A DNA stretch of 64,000 nt from Azoarcus sp. Aa7 (GCF_014822185.1 NZ_QVLR01000006.1:1-64000); one strand, 5' to 3'. Shown: positions 29,245 to 44,805, counted from the stretch's first letter. Notes: generated from the letters alone by a model not told the origin. Numbers and translations are program-made.

Positions 29245-29682
29245 TCAGCCCCCCAGCTTGCGATTCGGGCAGTCCTTTCTTAGGCAATCGACGTAGAGGT
29301 ACAGCGCGTGTTCGCGAACCGCGAAACCGCGCTCCTGCGCGATCTGGTTCTGCCGCCGCTCGATTTCCGCGTCGAAGAATTCTTCCACCTTGCCGCACTG
29401 CACGCAGACCAGATGGTCGTGATGGCCGCTTTCCTTCAGTTCGAAGACCGCCTTGCCGGACTCGAAATAATGCCGCTCCAGCAGGCCTGCCTGCTCGAAC
29501 TGCGTAAGGACGCGGTAGACGGTGGCAAGTCCGATATCCATGCCTTCCGCCATCAGCAGTCGATACACGTCCTCGGCAGTGAGGTGCCGCAGGTCCGACG
29601 TCTGGAACAGATCGAGGATCTTCAGGCGCGGGTAGGTGGCCTTGAGGCCTATATTTTTTAGGTTTTGCGAATTCTCTGACAT
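29245..29682 (-). CDS. fur: Ferric uptake regulator Fur
   Basis: Iron-responsive repressor that binds Fur boxes when loaded with Fe2+. The 145-residue product has the winged-helix domain ([38 protein letters not shown]) and a C-terminal dimerisation domain with the metal site around [16 protein letters not shown] and a second cysteine pair in [10 protein letters not shown]. The match is to Fur rather than Zur or PerR because of these motifs and the bamE neighbour, a common fur-bamE divergent pair in proteobacteria. Confidence 0.96.
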   Translation of the reverse strand: MSENSQNLKNIGLKATYPRLKILDLFQTSDLRHLTAEDVYRLLMAEGMDIGLATVYRVLTQFEQAGLLERHYFESGKAVFELKESGHHDHLVCVQCGKVEEFFDAEIERRQNQIAQERGFAVREHALYLYVDCLRKDCPNRKLGG

Positions 29683-29733
29683 AGTCGCTCTGTTGGCTTG
29701 CAGTTCGCGCGGCAGCGTGGCTGCTGGCTACGT

Positions 29734-29761
29734 ATGATATATTTTTTCGCCTTTGTCTGAA
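29734..29761 (-). promoter_or_regulatory. Possible promoter for fur
   Basis: On the minus strand TTCAGA (-35, four of six), a 16-base spacer and TATCAT (-10, five of six) in an AT-rich patch about 50 bases before the fur ATG. No convincing Fur box was seen nearby. The divergent bamE promoter must lie in the same 120-base gap but I could not place it. Confidence 0.35.
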
Positions 29762-29802
29762 AAAGATACGCCGTTCGGCGCCAACGACCAAGATCCCCAT
29801 TC

Positions 29803-30219
29803 ATGCGCGTATTGATTCTTCCGGCGGTTGTCGCCGTCGCGGGCCTCGTGGCCGGTTGTTCCTTTAGCCCTCTGACCGATCGGCTGAATCCCCATCGCGT
29901 GGACGTACGCCAGGGTAACTATGTCGATCAGGAAATGGTTGCACGCCTCAAGAAGGGCATGACGCGTGAGCAGGTGCGTTTCGCTCTCGGTACGCCCCTC
30001 GTGACCGACGTCTTCCATGCCGATCGCTGGGATTACGTTTATACCTTCCGCCCTGGGCGCGGCGAACCTCAGCACCGCGTGCTCAGCGTCTTCTTTGATG
30101 GTGACAAGCTCGACCGGGTTTCGGGTGACGTCCAGTCGGGTGACGCGCCGGCCGCGGCGGCTGCCGTGCAGACCGAGCGCTCCCGCGTGATCGAGATCGC
30201 GCCCGCAGCCAAGCAGTAG
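29803..30219 (+). CDS. bamE: Outer membrane protein assembly factor BamE
   Basis: Small lipoprotein of the BAM complex that folds beta-barrel proteins into the outer membrane. The 138-residue product has a signal peptide ending in the lipobox LVAGC (lipidated Cys19) and the SmpA/OmlA domain: GNYVDQEMVARLKKGMTREQ, VRFALGTPLVTDVF and RWDYVY. An Ala-rich C-terminal tail of about 25 residues follows, longer than in E. coli BamE. It is divergent from fur and followed after 38 bases by dapB. Confidence 0.95.
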   Translation: MRVLILPAVVAVAGLVAGCSFSPLTDRLNPHRVDVRQGNYVDQEMVARLKKGMTREQVRFALGTPLVTDVFHADRWDYVYTFRPGRGEPQHRVLSVFFDGDKLDRVSGDVQSGDAPAAAAAVQTERSRVIEIAPAAKQ

Positions 30220-30257
30220 CAAGGCGTTCTCTTGCTGCGCTCACAGGATCTGACTGA

Positions 30258-31064
<807 letters not shown>

Positions 31065-31090
31065 GTCGTCGCGGTCGTCCTTCGCCGTCG

Positions 31091-31119
31091 TTGCCTCGGG
31101 CGGCGCCAAACGATACAAT
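31091..31119 (+). promoter_or_regulatory. Sigma-70-like promoter upstream of carA
   Basis: TTGCCT (-35), a 17-base spacer and TACAAT (-10, five of six), 27 bases after the dapB stop. A transcript from here would start about 10 bases before a terminator-like hairpin and about 110 bases before the carA start codon. Confidence 0.5.
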
Positions 31120-31135
31120 TCAGCGGTTTAGATAA

Positions 31136-31172
31136 GCGGGATTGGCCGATCAGCGGCTCGTCCCGTTTTTTT
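31136..31172 (+). terminator. Terminator-like hairpin in the dapB-carA gap
   Basis: GCGGGA ... TCCCGT outer stem and GGCCG / CGGCT inner stem (with G-T pairs) followed by seven T. It could end dapB transcription, and because it lies downstream of the carA promoter it could also attenuate carAB. Confidence 0.6.
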
Positions 31173-31234
31173 CACGTTCGGGCAGGCACCGTTGCGCCTG
31201 TCCCTGTCTTTTCGGCTGAACTCAGGAGTTTGTC

Positions 31235-32377
31235 GTGACTGCTTCCCCGCCCGCCCTACTAGCACTCGCCGATGGGACGGTATTTTTCGGCAAGGGAATC
31301 GGTGCGGCCGGCAGCACGGTTGGTGAGGTGGTGTTCAACACCTCGATGTCCGGTTATCAGGAAATCCTTACCGACCCGAGCTACTGCCGCCAGATCGTAA
31401 CGCTGACTTATCCGCACATCGGGAATACCGGCGTGAACCGCGAGGACGTCGAGTCCGGGCGAGTGCACGCCGCCGGTCTCGTCATTCGCGACCTGCCCAT
31501 CCTGCCGTCCAACTTCCGCATGGACCAGACCCTCGACGCCTACCTCAAGGCCGAGAACGTGGTCGCCATCGCCGGGCTGGATACCCGCAAGCTGACGCGT
31601 GTGCTGCGCGAGAAGGGTGCCCAGGCAGGCTGCATCGTCACCGCTGCCGACGGCGCATCGCTCAACGCGGAAGCTGCGATCGCCCAGGCACGTGCTTTTC
31701 CCGGCCTCGCCGGCATGGACCTGGCGAAGGTCGTGAGTGCGGAGCGGACCGTCGAGTGGACCGAAGGCGAATGGACGCTCGGCGAGGGTTATCAGGCCGA
31801 ACGGAAGACCCGATTCCACGTCGTTGCTTATGACTTTGGCGTCAAGCGCAACATCCTGCGCATGCTGGCGAGCCGCGGTTGCAGGCTCACCGTTGTGCCC
31901 GCGCAGACGCCCGCCGCGGAGGTGTTCGCCCTCAATCCGGATGGCATTTTCCTGTCGAACGGCCCTGGCGATCCCGAGCCCTGCGACTACGCGATCGCCG
32001 CGATCCGCGAATTCCTCGCCCGCGGCATTCCGACCTTCGGCATCTGCCTCGGCCATCAGCTCATGGCGCTCGCGTCCGGCGCGAAGACGGTGAAGATGAA
32101 GTTCGGCCATCACGGCGCGAACCACCCGGTCAAGGACCTCGATACCGGACAGGTGCTCATCACCAGCCAGAACCACGGCTTTGCGGTCGATGCCGACACC
32201 CTGCCGGCGAACCTGCGTCCGACCCACGTCTCGCTGTTCGACGGCAGTCTGCAGGGCATGGAGCGCACGGACGTGCCGGCGTTCTGCTTCCAGGGCCACC
32301 CCGAGGCGAGCCCCGGCCCGCACGACGTCGCCTACCTGTTCGACCGCTTCATCAAGTTGCTCGAAGCGCACAAATGA
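31235..32377 (+). CDS. carA: Carbamoyl-phosphate synthase small chain
   Basis: Glutaminase subunit that supplies ammonia to CarB for carbamoyl phosphate, used in pyrimidine and arginine synthesis. The 380-residue product has the N-terminal CPS small-chain domain ([20 protein letters not shown]) and a class I amidotransferase domain with nucleophile Cys271 in FGICLGHQ and the His355-Glu357 pair in GHPEASPGP. The start is GTG with CAGGAG 8 bases upstream. carB follows after 54 bases. Confidence 0.98.
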   Translation: MTASPPALLALADGTVFFGKGIGAAGSTVGEVVFNTSMSGYQEILTDPSYCRQIVTLTYPHIGNTGVNREDVESGRVHAAGLVIRDLPILPSNFRMDQTLDAYLKAENVVAIAGLDTRKLTRVLREKGAQAGCIVTAADGASLNAEAAIAQARAFPGLAGMDLAKVVSAERTVEWTEGEWTLGEGYQAERKTRFHVVAYDFGVKRNILRMLASRGCRLTVVPAQTPAAEVFALNPDGIFLSNGPGDPEPCDYAIAAIREFLARGIPTFGICLGHQLMALASGAKTVKMKFGHHGANHPVKDLDTGQVLITSQNHGFAVDADTLPANLRPTHVSLFDGSLQGMERTDVPAFCFQGHPEASPGPHDVAYLFDRFIKLLEAHK

Positions 32378-32431
32378 TTCGCAAGCGGCAGCCCGCGCTG
32401 CCGCTCCCCAACGCAAGACCGAGGTTAGGCA

Positions 32432-35655
<3,224 letters not shown>

Positions 35656-35659
<4 letters not shown>

Positions 35660-36132
35660 ACAAGACTCCTCTTACCGTGAACGGTGCGGAAAAGCTCCGC
35701 ATCGAACTGCATCGCCTCAAAACCGTCGAGCGTCCGAGCGTGATCGCGGCGATCGCCGAAGCGCGCTCGCACGGCGATCTCTCCGAAAACGCGGAATACG
35801 ACGCGGCAAAGGAGCGTCAGGGCTTCATCGAGGGCCGGATCAAGGAAGTTGAGGGAAAGATCGCGAACGCGCAGATTATCGATCCGCGCCTTCTCGATGC
35901 CGATGGGCGCTGTGTGTTCGGTGCGACCGTGAACCTCGAGGACATGGAGTCCGGGCAGGCGGTCACCTACCAGATCGTCGGTGACGACGAGGCCGACATC
36001 AAGGAGAACAAGATTTCCATCAGTTCTCCGGTCGCCCGCGCGCTGATCGGCAAGTACGCCGGAGACATCGCCGAGGTGCAGGCTCCGGGCGGCGTGCGTG
36101 AGTACGAGATTATCGAAGTACTCTATATCTGA
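35656..36132 (+). CDS. greA: Transcription elongation factor GreA
   Basis: Binds the RNA polymerase secondary channel and stimulates cleavage of backtracked RNA. The 158-residue product has the N-terminal coiled coil with the acidic tip ([19 protein letters not shown]) and the C-terminal FKBP-like domain ([18 protein letters not shown]). It overlaps carB (ATGA), as in several betaproteobacteria, so it is co-transcribed with carAB. A strong hairpin follows. Confidence 0.98.
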
Positions 36133-36138
36133 AAGCGA

Positions 36139-36166
36139 ACGGGCCGGGAGCAACGCCCCGGCCCGT
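36139..36166. terminator. Hairpin between convergent greA and yhbY
   Basis: A 10-bp perfect GC stem ACGGGCCGGG / CCCGGCCCGT with an 8-base loop, 7 bases after the greA stop and about 50 bases after the yhbY stop on the other strand. T content downstream is low on both sides, so termination strength is uncertain. Confidence 0.55.
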
Positions 36167-36214
36167 TATGCGATTCCGTAAGGGGCGGCATGTACCCCCT
36201 GCAGCAATCCATGA

Positions 36215-36682
36215 TCACTTGTTGCCGAGAGGCCCGGACTTGCGAACGGGGCTTCTGGTGCGCTTTTCTGCCAGCCGTTTCTTGTCCGCGGCGGCCTTGA
36301 TGAGCGCGGTGCGCCGCGCGGAGGCTGCGAATGCGCGGGCAGACTTGGCCTTGGCGGCTCGCGGCGCATTCACTGCAGAGGCAGTCTTCGGTGACGTGGC
36401 CGCTTCCTCTTCGCGACGTTCGCGCCACACCACCAGGATCGTCCCTATGTGCTGCACCGGGGCGGCGTCGAGTTCCGCACAGATTGCCTGCATGAGCGCA
36501 TCGCGGTCGGAGCGCTCGGTACCATGAACCTTGATCTTGATAAGCTCATGTGCCTGCAGGGAACGGTCGATCTCGCCCAGCACGGTCGGCGTGAGCCCGT
36601 TGCCCGCGACGCTGACAACCGGGTTCAGATGGTGGGCCGCGGCCCGCAATTCGCGGCGACGGGCAGGGGATAGGTCGATCAT
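36215..36682 (-). CDS. yhbY: YhbY family RNA-binding protein with basic C-terminal tail
   Basis: A 155-residue protein. Residues 1-98 are a CRM domain ([42 protein letters not shown]), found in YhbY, which associates with pre-50S ribosomal particles. The rest is a roughly 55-residue Ala/Lys/Arg-rich tail, absent from the 97-residue E. coli protein, ending [13 protein letters not shown] use ATG 36682 (MIDLSPARR). It is divergent from rlmE, which modifies 23S rRNA; the same pair adjoins ftsH in E. coli and supports a ribosome-assembly role. Confidence 0.92.
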   Translation of the reverse strand: MIDLSPARRRELRAAAHHLNPVVSVAGNGLTPTVLGEIDRSLQAHELIKIKVHGTERSDRDALMQAICAELDAAPVQHIGTILVVWRERREEEAATSPKTASAVNAPRAAKAKSARAFAASARRTALIKAAADKKRLAEKRTRSPVRKSGPLGNK

Positions 36683-36721
36683 CGTTTTCTCAAATCTTTC
36701 AGGGGCATGGATTCTACTCCC

Positions 36722-37345
36722 ATGACTAGGACCAAGACCAGCAAGGCATGGATGCACGAGCACGTGAACGACTCCTACGTGCAGCGTGCGAAGAGCGAAG
36801 GCTACCGTTCGCGTGCCGCGTACAAGCTGATGGAGATCGATGACAAGGACCACCTGCTGCGACCCGGCATGGTCGTTGTCGACCTCGGCGCAGCTCCGGG
36901 CTCCTGGACGCAGGTCGCACTGCAACGCGTCGGTAGGGCCGGGCGTGTGTTTGCGCTCGACCTGCTTCCCGTCGAGCCATTGTCTGGCATGGAGTTCATT
37001 CAGGGCGACTTTCAGGAGGATTCCGTGCTGGCGGAACTCGAAAACCGACTCGCGGGTGAGCCGGTCGACCTTGTACTTTCAGACATGGCCCCCAATATGT
37101 CGGGTATCGACACGGTGGACCAGGCGCGTTCCATTCATCTCGGCGAGTTGGCTCTCGATTTCGCGGCACGGCATCTGAAACCCGGCGGAAACTTTCTTAT
37201 CAAGGTGTTTCAGGGCGCCGGGTTCATGGAGTTCCGCAGCGAGATCCAGCGCCATTTCGCCTCGCTTCAGGTGCGCAAGCCGAAGGCCTCGCGCGACCGT
37301 AGTGCCGAAGTGTATCTCCTGGGTCTGAGGCGCAAGCCCGACTGA
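36722..37345 (+). CDS. rlmE: 23S rRNA (uridine-2'-O)-methyltransferase RlmE
   Basis: SAM-dependent enzyme that methylates U2552 in the A loop of 23S rRNA, late in 50S assembly; also called FtsJ or RrmJ. The 207-residue product has [15 protein letters not shown], the SAM loop [22 protein letters not shown] and [10 protein letters not shown], covering the K-D-K-E catalytic tetrad. I use ATG 36722 ([10 protein letters not shown]); an in-frame ATG at 36707 is possible and neither has a clear Shine-Dalgarno. ftsH follows after 118 bases, the conserved rlmE-ftsH-folP-glmM order. Confidence 0.97.
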   Translation: MTRTKTSKAWMHEHVNDSYVQRAKSEGYRSRAAYKLMEIDDKDHLLRPGMVVVDLGAAPGSWTQVALQRVGRAGRVFALDLLPVEPLSGMEFIQGDFQEDSVLAELENRLAGEPVDLVLSDMAPNMSGIDTVDQARSIHLGELALDFAARHLKPGGNFLIKVFQGAGFMEFRSEIQRHFASLQVRKPKASRDRSAEVYLLGLRRKPD

Positions 37346-37390
37346 GCCGAGCCTCCCGCCTCGATTGGCTGTTTCGATCGTGACCATTGG

Positions 37391-37420
37391 TTTACGCAGC
37401 GGAACGTTCGCCACTAGAAT
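37391..37420 (+). promoter_or_regulatory. Possible sigma-70 promoter for ftsH
   Basis: TTTACG (-35, four of six), an 18-base spacer and TAGAAT (-10, five of six), 43 bases before the ftsH start codon. A CCCCATGG just downstream resembles a sigma-32 -10, but no -35 accompanies it. Confidence 0.4.
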
Positions 37421-37463
37421 GGGTCAATGTTTCGCTGCCCCCATGGGCTCATAAGGAAAGAAG

Positions 37464-39359
<1,896 letters not shown>

Positions 39360-39382
39360 TCCGATCAGATTTTGACGCAACC

Positions 39383-39418
39383 AGAATCGGGCCGACGTGA
39401 GTCGGCCCGATTCTTTTT
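39383..39418 (+). terminator. Strong intrinsic terminator after ftsH
   Basis: A 14-bp perfect stem AGAATCGGGCCGAC with loop GTGA, followed by a TTTTT tract. It sits 24 bases after the ftsH stop and 16 bases before folP, so folP either depends on read-through or has a promoter I could not place. Confidence 0.85.
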
Positions 39419-39433
39419 CAGGAGAATGAAGAC

Positions 39434-40267
39434 ATGGCGGTTCTCAAGTGCGGTCGGTTCGACATCGATCTCGAGCGCCCGCGCATCATGGCCATCATCA
39501 ACACCACGCCTGACTCGTTCAGCGGAGACGGGCTCGGGCAGGACATCGATGCCGCCCTGCGTCGCTGCGAAAGTGCAGTCGCGGCCGGCGCGCACATCCT
39601 CGACATCGGCGGCGAATCGACCCGCCCGGGGTCCGACTCCGTCTCCGAGCAGGAGGAACTCGACCGCGTCGTCCCCCTTGTCGAGCGCCTTGCCGACTGG
39701 CCGGTTCCAGTGTCCATCGACACGGTGAAGCCCGAGGTCATGCGCGCGTCCCTGGCTGCGGGGGCGAGTCTGATCAACGACATCAACGGATTCCGTGCTC
39801 CTGGGGCGATCGAAGCGGTGAGCGATTCCGATGCCGCTTTGTGTGTGATGCACATGCAGGGCGAGCCGCGCAGCATGCAGGCGGCCCCTCACTACGACGA
39901 CGTGGTAGGCGAGGTGATCGATTTTCTCGATCGACAGGTGCGCGTGCTGGAGGCTCAAGGGGTCGCCAGAGAGCGCATCCTCCTCGATCCCGGCTTTGGC
40001 TTCGGCAAGACGCTGGAGCACAATCTCGCACTGATGCGCGCACTCGACCGCTTTCTCGGGACGGGTTATCCGCTGCTTATCGGGGTGTCGCGCAAGTCGA
40101 TGTTGGGTGCCATTACCGGGCGTGCCGTTGCAGACCGGACCGTTGCAAGCGTCGCTGCCGCCCTGATTGCCATCGATCGCGGGGCGCGCATTGTCCGCGT
40201 TCATGATGTGGCTCAGACCCGTGATGCAGTTGCCGTCTGGGAGGCGGTACGGTTCGGCGCGTCCTGA
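39434..40267 (+). CDS. folP: Dihydropteroate synthase
   Basis: Condenses p-aminobenzoate with hydroxymethyl-dihydropterin pyrophosphate in folate synthesis; the sulfonamide target. The 277-residue TIM barrel has the two family signatures IMAIINTTPDSFSGDG and HILDIGGESTRPGSDSV, plus LLDPGFGFGKTLEHN and GVSRKSMLG. It follows ftsH and precedes glmM, an order conserved from E. coli. Confidence 0.98.
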   Translation: MAVLKCGRFDIDLERPRIMAIINTTPDSFSGDGLGQDIDAALRRCESAVAAGAHILDIGGESTRPGSDSVSEQEELDRVVPLVERLADWPVPVSIDTVKPEVMRASLAAGASLINDINGFRAPGAIEAVSDSDAALCVMHMQGEPRSMQAAPHYDDVVGEVIDFLDRQVRVLEAQGVARERILLDPGFGFGKTLEHNLALMRALDRFLGTGYPLLIGVSRKSMLGAITGRAVADRTVASVAAALIAIDRGARIVRVHDVAQTRDAVAVWEAVRFGAS

Positions 40268-40330
40268 TCGGCAACTGTCGCCGCGACCGCTGAGAATGCG
40301 ATAATCCGCGTTTTGCAATCGGAAGCAGTC

Positions 40331-41692
40331 ATGGCGCGCAAATATTTCGGTACCGACGGAGTCCGCGGTAAGGTCGGAGACTCCGCGATCACGCCTGATT
40401 TCGTGATGCGACTCGGCTACGCTGCAGGCGTGACGATCGTCGGGCGGGAGCAATTGCCGCGCGGTGATCGGCCGGCGGTGCTGATCGGTAAGGACACCCG
40501 TATTTCCGGCTATATGCTCGAGGCCGCCCTGGAGGCGGGCTTTGCCGCCGCCGGAGTCGATGTGTTGCTCGCGGGACCGGTTCCGACGCCCGCCGTGGCC
40601 TACCTTACTCGCGCCCTGCGCTTGCAGGCCGGCGTGGTGATCTCCGCGTCGCACAACCCCTATTACGATAACGGCATCAAGTTCTTTTCGGCCGACGGAA
40701 GCAAGTTGCCCGACGCAGTCGAGATGGAGATCGAGGCGCGCGTGGACAAACCGATGGGCTGCGCGGAGTCGGCCAAGCTCGGGAAGGCTCGGCGCATCGA
40801 CGATGCCGCAGGCCGTTACGTGGAATTCTGCAAGAGCACCTTCCCCAACGAACTGGATCTGCGCGAGCTCAGAATCGTCCTGGATTGCGCCAATGGAGCG
40901 GCGTACCATATCGCGCCGAGCGTATTCCACGAACTCGGGGCCGAAGTGGTTTCGGTTGGCGTAGAGCCCAACGGGCTCAACATCAACGAGCGCTGCGGGG
41001 CTACTTCGCCGGAGCACCTGCGTGCGGCGGTACTGGCCAACAAGGCGGATCTCGGTATCGCGCTCGACGGCGACGGCGATCGCGTAATGATGGTGGACGC
41101 GCGTGGCGAACTCTACGATGGCGACAAACTGCTCTACGTGATCGCATCTGCGCAACAGGCGCGGGGACGTCTCGATGGAGTCGTGGGCACCCTCATGAGC
41201 AATCTCGGTTTCGAGCATGCGGTCGGGAGGCTGGGCGTCCCCTTCGCCCGGGCGAGGGTCGGCGACCGCTACGTGCTCGAGATGCTTCAGGAGAAGGGCT
41301 GGAAGCTGGGTGGAGAGAACTCGGGCCACATCATCTGTCTCGACCGCCACACCACCGGAGACGGCATCATTTCCGCCCTGCAGGTCCTGGCCGCCCTGCT
41401 GCAGACGGGAAAGAGCCTTGGCGAAGCGTGCGCGGATCTCGTCTTCTATCCCCAGAAGTTGATCAACGTGAAGCTTCCGGCCGGATTCGACTGGCAGGCA
41501 CATAAGGGCATCGCCTCGGCTGCCAAGGACGCCGAGTCACGGTTGGGAAGCCGTGGTCGCGTGCTGCTTCGTCCGTCGGGTACTGAACCGCTGCTGCGGG
41601 TCATGGTGGAAGGGCAGGACGGCGCCGAGGTTGAAGGTCTTGCGCGTGAGATCGCCGATTGCATCGACAGAGCAACGACCGGCCACTGTTAA
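40331..41692 (+). CDS. glmM: Phosphoglucosamine mutase
   Basis: Interconverts glucosamine-6-phosphate and glucosamine-1-phosphate for UDP-GlcNAc, the precursor of peptidoglycan and lipopolysaccharide. The 453-residue product has the phosphoserine motif [16 protein letters not shown] with Ser107 as the phosphorylated residue, the metal loop ALDGDGDRV, and [16 protein letters not shown] at the C-terminus. ATG 40331 starts [20 protein letters not shown] preceded by TG at 40297-40305 could serve as an extended -10, but there is no clear -35. Confidence 0.98.
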   Translation: MARKYFGTDGVRGKVGDSAITPDFVMRLGYAAGVTIVGREQLPRGDRPAVLIGKDTRISGYMLEAALEAGFAAAGVDVLLAGPVPTPAVAYLTRALRLQAGVVISASHNPYYDNGIKFFSADGSKLPDAVEMEIEARVDKPMGCAESAKLGKARRIDDAAGRYVEFCKSTFPNELDLRELRIVLDCANGAAYHIAPSVFHELGAEVVSVGVEPNGLNINERCGATSPEHLRAAVLANKADLGIALDGDGDRVMMVDARGELYDGDKLLYVIASAQQARGRLDGVVGTLMSNLGFEHAVGRLGVPFARARVGDRYVLEMLQEKGWKLGGENSGHIICLDRHTTGDGIISALQVLAALLQTGKSLGEACADLVFYPQKLINVKLPAGFDWQAHKGIASAAKDAESRLGSRGRVLLRPSGTEPLLRVMVEGQDGAEVEGLAREIADCIDRATTGHC

Positions 41693-41706
41693 TCATCGTA
41701 TATGAA

Positions 41707-41740
41707 CTGTCACATTCTTGAAATGTGCTGCAACTAAAGT
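41707..41740 (+). promoter_or_regulatory. Pho-box-like promoter for pstS
   Basis: CTGTCAC (matches the PhoB half-site), 4 bases, then TTGAAAT (weak second half-site), then a 10-base gap to TAAAGT as a possible -10. The 7-4-7 geometry and the 10-base distance fit PhoB-activated promoters, where the box replaces the -35. Only the first half-site is convincing. Confidence 0.5.
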
Positions 41741-41851
41741 GTGCGCACTTCGGAATGCATCCGCGTGGCAGAAGCGACTTGCCCGGCCTTTTGGCTCTGC
41801 GCGATGCGTCCGGTTCGGGCAACGATAGAGTTCATTCACTGGAGATTCACT

Positions 41852-42844
41852 ATGTCGGGTTTCAAGCAGACTGCTCTCGCAGCCGCCGCCCTCGTGCTGG
41901 GAGCGCAGGCCGCGCATGCCCAGTCCCTGGTCAAGATCGACGGTTCGAGCACGGTGTTCCCGGTCACCGAGGCAGTCGCCGAGGACTTCCAGTCTTCGAA
42001 GAAAGGTGAAGTGAAGGTTACGGTCGGTATCTCCGGCACCGGCGGCGGTTTCAAGAAGTTCTGCCGCGGCGAAATCGACATTGCCGACGCCTCGCGTCCT
42101 ATCCTGAAGAAGGAAATGGAAGCCTGCTCGCAAGCCGGCATCAAGTACGTCGAGCTGCCGGTCGCTTTCGATGCCCTGACCGTCGTTGCGAATCCCAAGA
42201 ATGCGTTCATCAAGCAACTGTCGGTCGAGCAGCTGAAGAAGATGTGGGAGCCGGGCGCGCAAGGCACCATCACCAGCTGGAAGCAGGTCGATCCGTCCTT
42301 CCCGGATGCGCCGCTCAAGCTGTTCGGTGCGGGGTCCGATTCGGGAACCTTCGATTACTTCACGGAAGCGATCGTCGGCAAGGCGAAGGCCTCGCGCGGC
42401 GACTACACGGCCTCCGAGGACGACAACGTGCTGGTGCAGGGGGTCTCCCGCGACGTCAATGCCATCGGCTACTTCGGTTATGCCTACTACGCGGAAAACC
42501 AGGGCAAGCTGAAGGCAGTCCCGATCGTGAACAAGGAAGGCAAGCCTGTTCAGCCCGGTGCGGCGGCGGTGCTTGATGGCTCGTACAATCCGCTGTCGCG
42601 TCCGATCTTCATCTACGTCGCTGAAAAGTCCCTGGAAAAGGCAGAAGTCCGCGACTTCGTGACCTACTATCTGAAAAATGCGAGCAAGCTCGCGACCGAG
42701 GTGAAATACGTTCCGCTTCCGGCCAAGGCTTACGAGATTGCGCTCGACCACGTCAACAAGAAAAAGCTCGGCACCGTATTCGGTGGCGAAGCTGAAGTCG
42801 GTGTGACGATCGATGCGCTGCTGGCTCGCGAAGCCAAGCTCTGA
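41852..42844 (+). CDS. pstS: Periplasmic phosphate-binding protein PstS
   Basis: High-affinity phosphate receptor of the Pst ABC transporter. The 330-residue precursor has a signal peptide cleaved after Ala23 (AQAAHA), then LVKIDGSSTVFPVTEAVAED, ISGTGGGFKKFCRGEIDIAD and GAGSDSGTFDYFTEA, whose Ser/Thr/Asp residues form the phosphate site in this family. It starts at ATG 41852 with GGAG upstream; a longer frame from 41741 is rejected because it hides the signal peptide. A terminator separates it from pstC. Confidence 0.97.
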   Translation: MSGFKQTALAAAALVLGAQAAHAQSLVKIDGSSTVFPVTEAVAEDFQSSKKGEVKVTVGISGTGGGFKKFCRGEIDIADASRPILKKEMEACSQAGIKYVELPVAFDALTVVANPKNAFIKQLSVEQLKKMWEPGAQGTITSWKQVDPSFPDAPLKLFGAGSDSGTFDYFTEAIVGKAKASRGDYTASEDDNVLVQGVSRDVNAIGYFGYAYYAENQGKLKAVPIVNKEGKPVQPGAAAVLDGSYNPLSRPIFIYVAEKSLEKAEVRDFVTYYLKNASKLATEVKYVPLPAKAYEIALDHVNKKKLGTVFGGEAEVGVTIDALLAREAKL

Positions 42845-42861
42845 TCGTATCTGAAGGTTGT

Positions 42862-42893
42862 GGTGCCCGGGCGCTCCGCCCGGGCACCCTTTT
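42862..42893 (+). terminator. Terminator between pstS and pstC
   Basis: A 12-bp perfect stem GGTGCCCGGGCG with loop CTC, followed by CTTTTG. Inside an operon it would reduce transcription of pstCAB relative to pstS, fitting the need for far more binding protein than permease. Confidence 0.75.
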
Positions 42894-42911
42894 GTCGTTT
42901 GTAGGCGTCCA

Positions 42912-43871
42912 ATGCAAGAAACCAATTCCGGCGGTGCCGCCGCACTCGTGCCCTACGGTCCGCTTTCCGTCAGCGACCGGCTTGCGAAGAAGGCGCTGCG
43001 CAACTTCAAGGAGCGCCTGATCGAGCTCCTGCTTCTGGGGGCTGCGTTTGTCTCGGTCCTCACAACGGTCGGCATCATCTGGGTGCTGGTAAGCGAATCG
43101 GTGAATTTTTTCGGCACCGTGTCGATCTGGTCCTTTCTCACGGACACGATGTGGACGCCGCTTTTCGCCGAGCCGCGCTACGGGATCCTGCCACTGCTGG
43201 CGGGCACGCTGACCACCTCTGCCGTAGCCCTCGTCGTGGCGATCCCGCTGGGAACCACGATCGCGATCTATCTTTCCGAATTCGCCCGCCCGACGGTTCG
43301 TGAGTTGGTAAAGCCCTTCCTCGAACTACTCGGTGGCATTCCTACCATCGTGTACGGGTACTTTGCCCTGATGGTAGTCATTCCGATGCTGCAACTGCTG
43401 ATGCCGGAACTGTCGGGATTCAACATGCTCGGCGCCGGCATCGTCATGGGTATCGCCATCATTCCGTACGTGAGCTCCCTTGCCGAGGACGCCATGCGCG
43501 CGGTCCCGATGAGCATGCGCGAAGGTTCGTATGCCATGGGGGCAACCAGGCTGCAGACGGCGTTTCGTGTTGTCTTCCCCGCGGCCTTGTCGGGCATCCT
43601 GTCCGCGTACATTCTCGGAATTTCACGTGCCGTGGGAGAAACCATGATCGTCGCAGTCGCGGCGGGCATGCAACCCAACTTCACGGTGAATCCGCTCGAG
43701 CCGGCACAGACGATCTCCGCCTACATCGTGCAGGTTGCTCTGGGCGATCTCCCGCATGGTTCCATCGGCTACCAGTCGATCTTCGCGGCCGGCCTGAGCC
43801 TGATGCTCATGACGCTTGCCCTGAATCTCGTCGGACACGTCGTGCGACGTCGATACCGCGAAGCTTATTAA
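42912..43871 (+). CDS. pstC: Phosphate ABC transporter permease PstC
   Basis: Inner-membrane permease subunit that pairs with PstA. The 319-residue product has six membrane segments, with AIPLGTTIAIYLSEF, ELLGGIPTIVYGYFAL and the EAA-type loop SMREGSYAMGATRLQTAF that contacts the ATPase. ATG 42912 starts the family-like region; the open frame continues upstream over the terminator and is rejected. pstA follows after 10 bases. Confidence 0.97.
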   Translation: MQETNSGGAAALVPYGPLSVSDRLAKKALRNFKERLIELLLLGAAFVSVLTTVGIIWVLVSESVNFFGTVSIWSFLTDTMWTPLFAEPRYGILPLLAGTLTTSAVALVVAIPLGTTIAIYLSEFARPTVRELVKPFLELLGGIPTIVYGYFALMVVIPMLQLLMPELSGFNMLGAGIVMGIAIIPYVSSLAEDAMRAVPMSMREGSYAMGATRLQTAFRVVFPAALSGILSAYILGISRAVGETMIVAVAAGMQPNFTVNPLEPAQTISAYIVQVALGDLPHGSIGYQSIFAAGLSLMLMTLALNLVGHVVRRRYREAY

Positions 43872-43881
43872 GAAGAATGGC

Positions 43882-44805
43882 ATGAAAGCAGAAGACATCC
43901 CCCTGATCAGAAAGATCATCCGGCGCAACAAGCGCCTCGAACTGCTGTTCGCTGTTGCCGGCTTCGTTGCGCTGCTTGTCGGTGTGTTGACCTTCGTTGC
44001 GCTGTTCGCGCAGATGGCCTGGGCGGGTTGGGAGCGCATCTCCCCCGAGTTTTTCACCAACTTTCCGTCGCGCCGTGCCGGACAGGCGGGAATCCTGTCA
44101 GCCTGGGTCGGATCGCTGCTCGTAATGCTCGTCACGGCAGTCTCGGCCGTCCCGCTGGGGGTCGCCGCGGGCATCTACCTCGAAGAGTACGCGCCGAAGA
44201 ACCTGCTTACCGACATCATCGAGATCAATGTGACCAACCTCGCCGGTGTGCCGTCGATCGTGTATGGCCTGCTGGCGCTCGGCGTGTTCGTGTACACCTT
44301 CGGATTCGGGCAGAGCATCCTCTCTGCGGGCCTGACGCTCGGGCTCCTCATCCTCCCCGTGGTCATCGTGGCGACGCGGGAATCGATCCGTTCGATTCCC
44401 TTGCACATCCGCGAGGCGGCCTACGGATTGGGCGCGACGCGCTGGCAGGTGACCCGCGACCACATCGTGCCCTATTCACTGCCAGGTATCATGACCGGAG
44501 TCATCATCGGCATGTCCCGGGCGATAGGCGAGACGGCTCCCATCATCACCATCGGAGCGCTGACCTTCATCGCGTTCCTCCCGGAGTCGCCCGTCGGTCC
44601 GGAGTTTCCGTGGGTGAACTTCGAGTGGCTGACGTCGGGTTTTACCGTGATGCCGATCCAGATGTTCAACTGGACTTCGCGTCCGGAAGAGGCTTTCCAG
44701 CAAAACGCTGCGGCAGCCGGTTTTATTCTCGTCCTGATGACGTTGGCGATGAATGCCGTATCTATCTGGATTCGTTACCACGTGCGCAAGGACATCAAAT
44801 GGTAA
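43882..44805 (+). CDS. pstA: Phosphate ABC transporter permease PstA
   Basis: Second permease subunit of the Pst transporter. The 307-residue product has about six membrane segments, [37 protein letters not shown], and the EAA loop [20 protein letters not shown]. Its 3' end overlaps the likely pstB start by 7 bases. Confidence 0.97.
   Translation: MKAEDIPLIRKIIRRNKRLELLFAVAGFVALLVGVLTFVALFAQMAWAGWERISPEFFTNFPSRRAGQAGILSAWVGSLLVMLVTAVSAVPLGVAAGIYLEEYAPKNLLTDIIEINVTNLAGVPSIVYGLLALGVFVYTFGFGQSILSAGLTLGLLILPVVIVATRESIRSIPLHIREAAYGLGATRWQVTRDHIVPYSLPGIMTGVIIGMSRAIGETAPIITIGALTFIAFLPESPVGPEFPWVNFEWLTSGFTVMPIQMFNWTSRPEEAFQQNAAAAGFILVLMTLAMNAVSIWIRYHVRKDIKW

Noticed and set aside
37434-37445. CCCCATGG before ftsH as a sigma-32 -10 element
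   Set aside because: No CTTGAAA-like -35 at the right distance; the TTTACG/TAGAAT pair is a better candidate.
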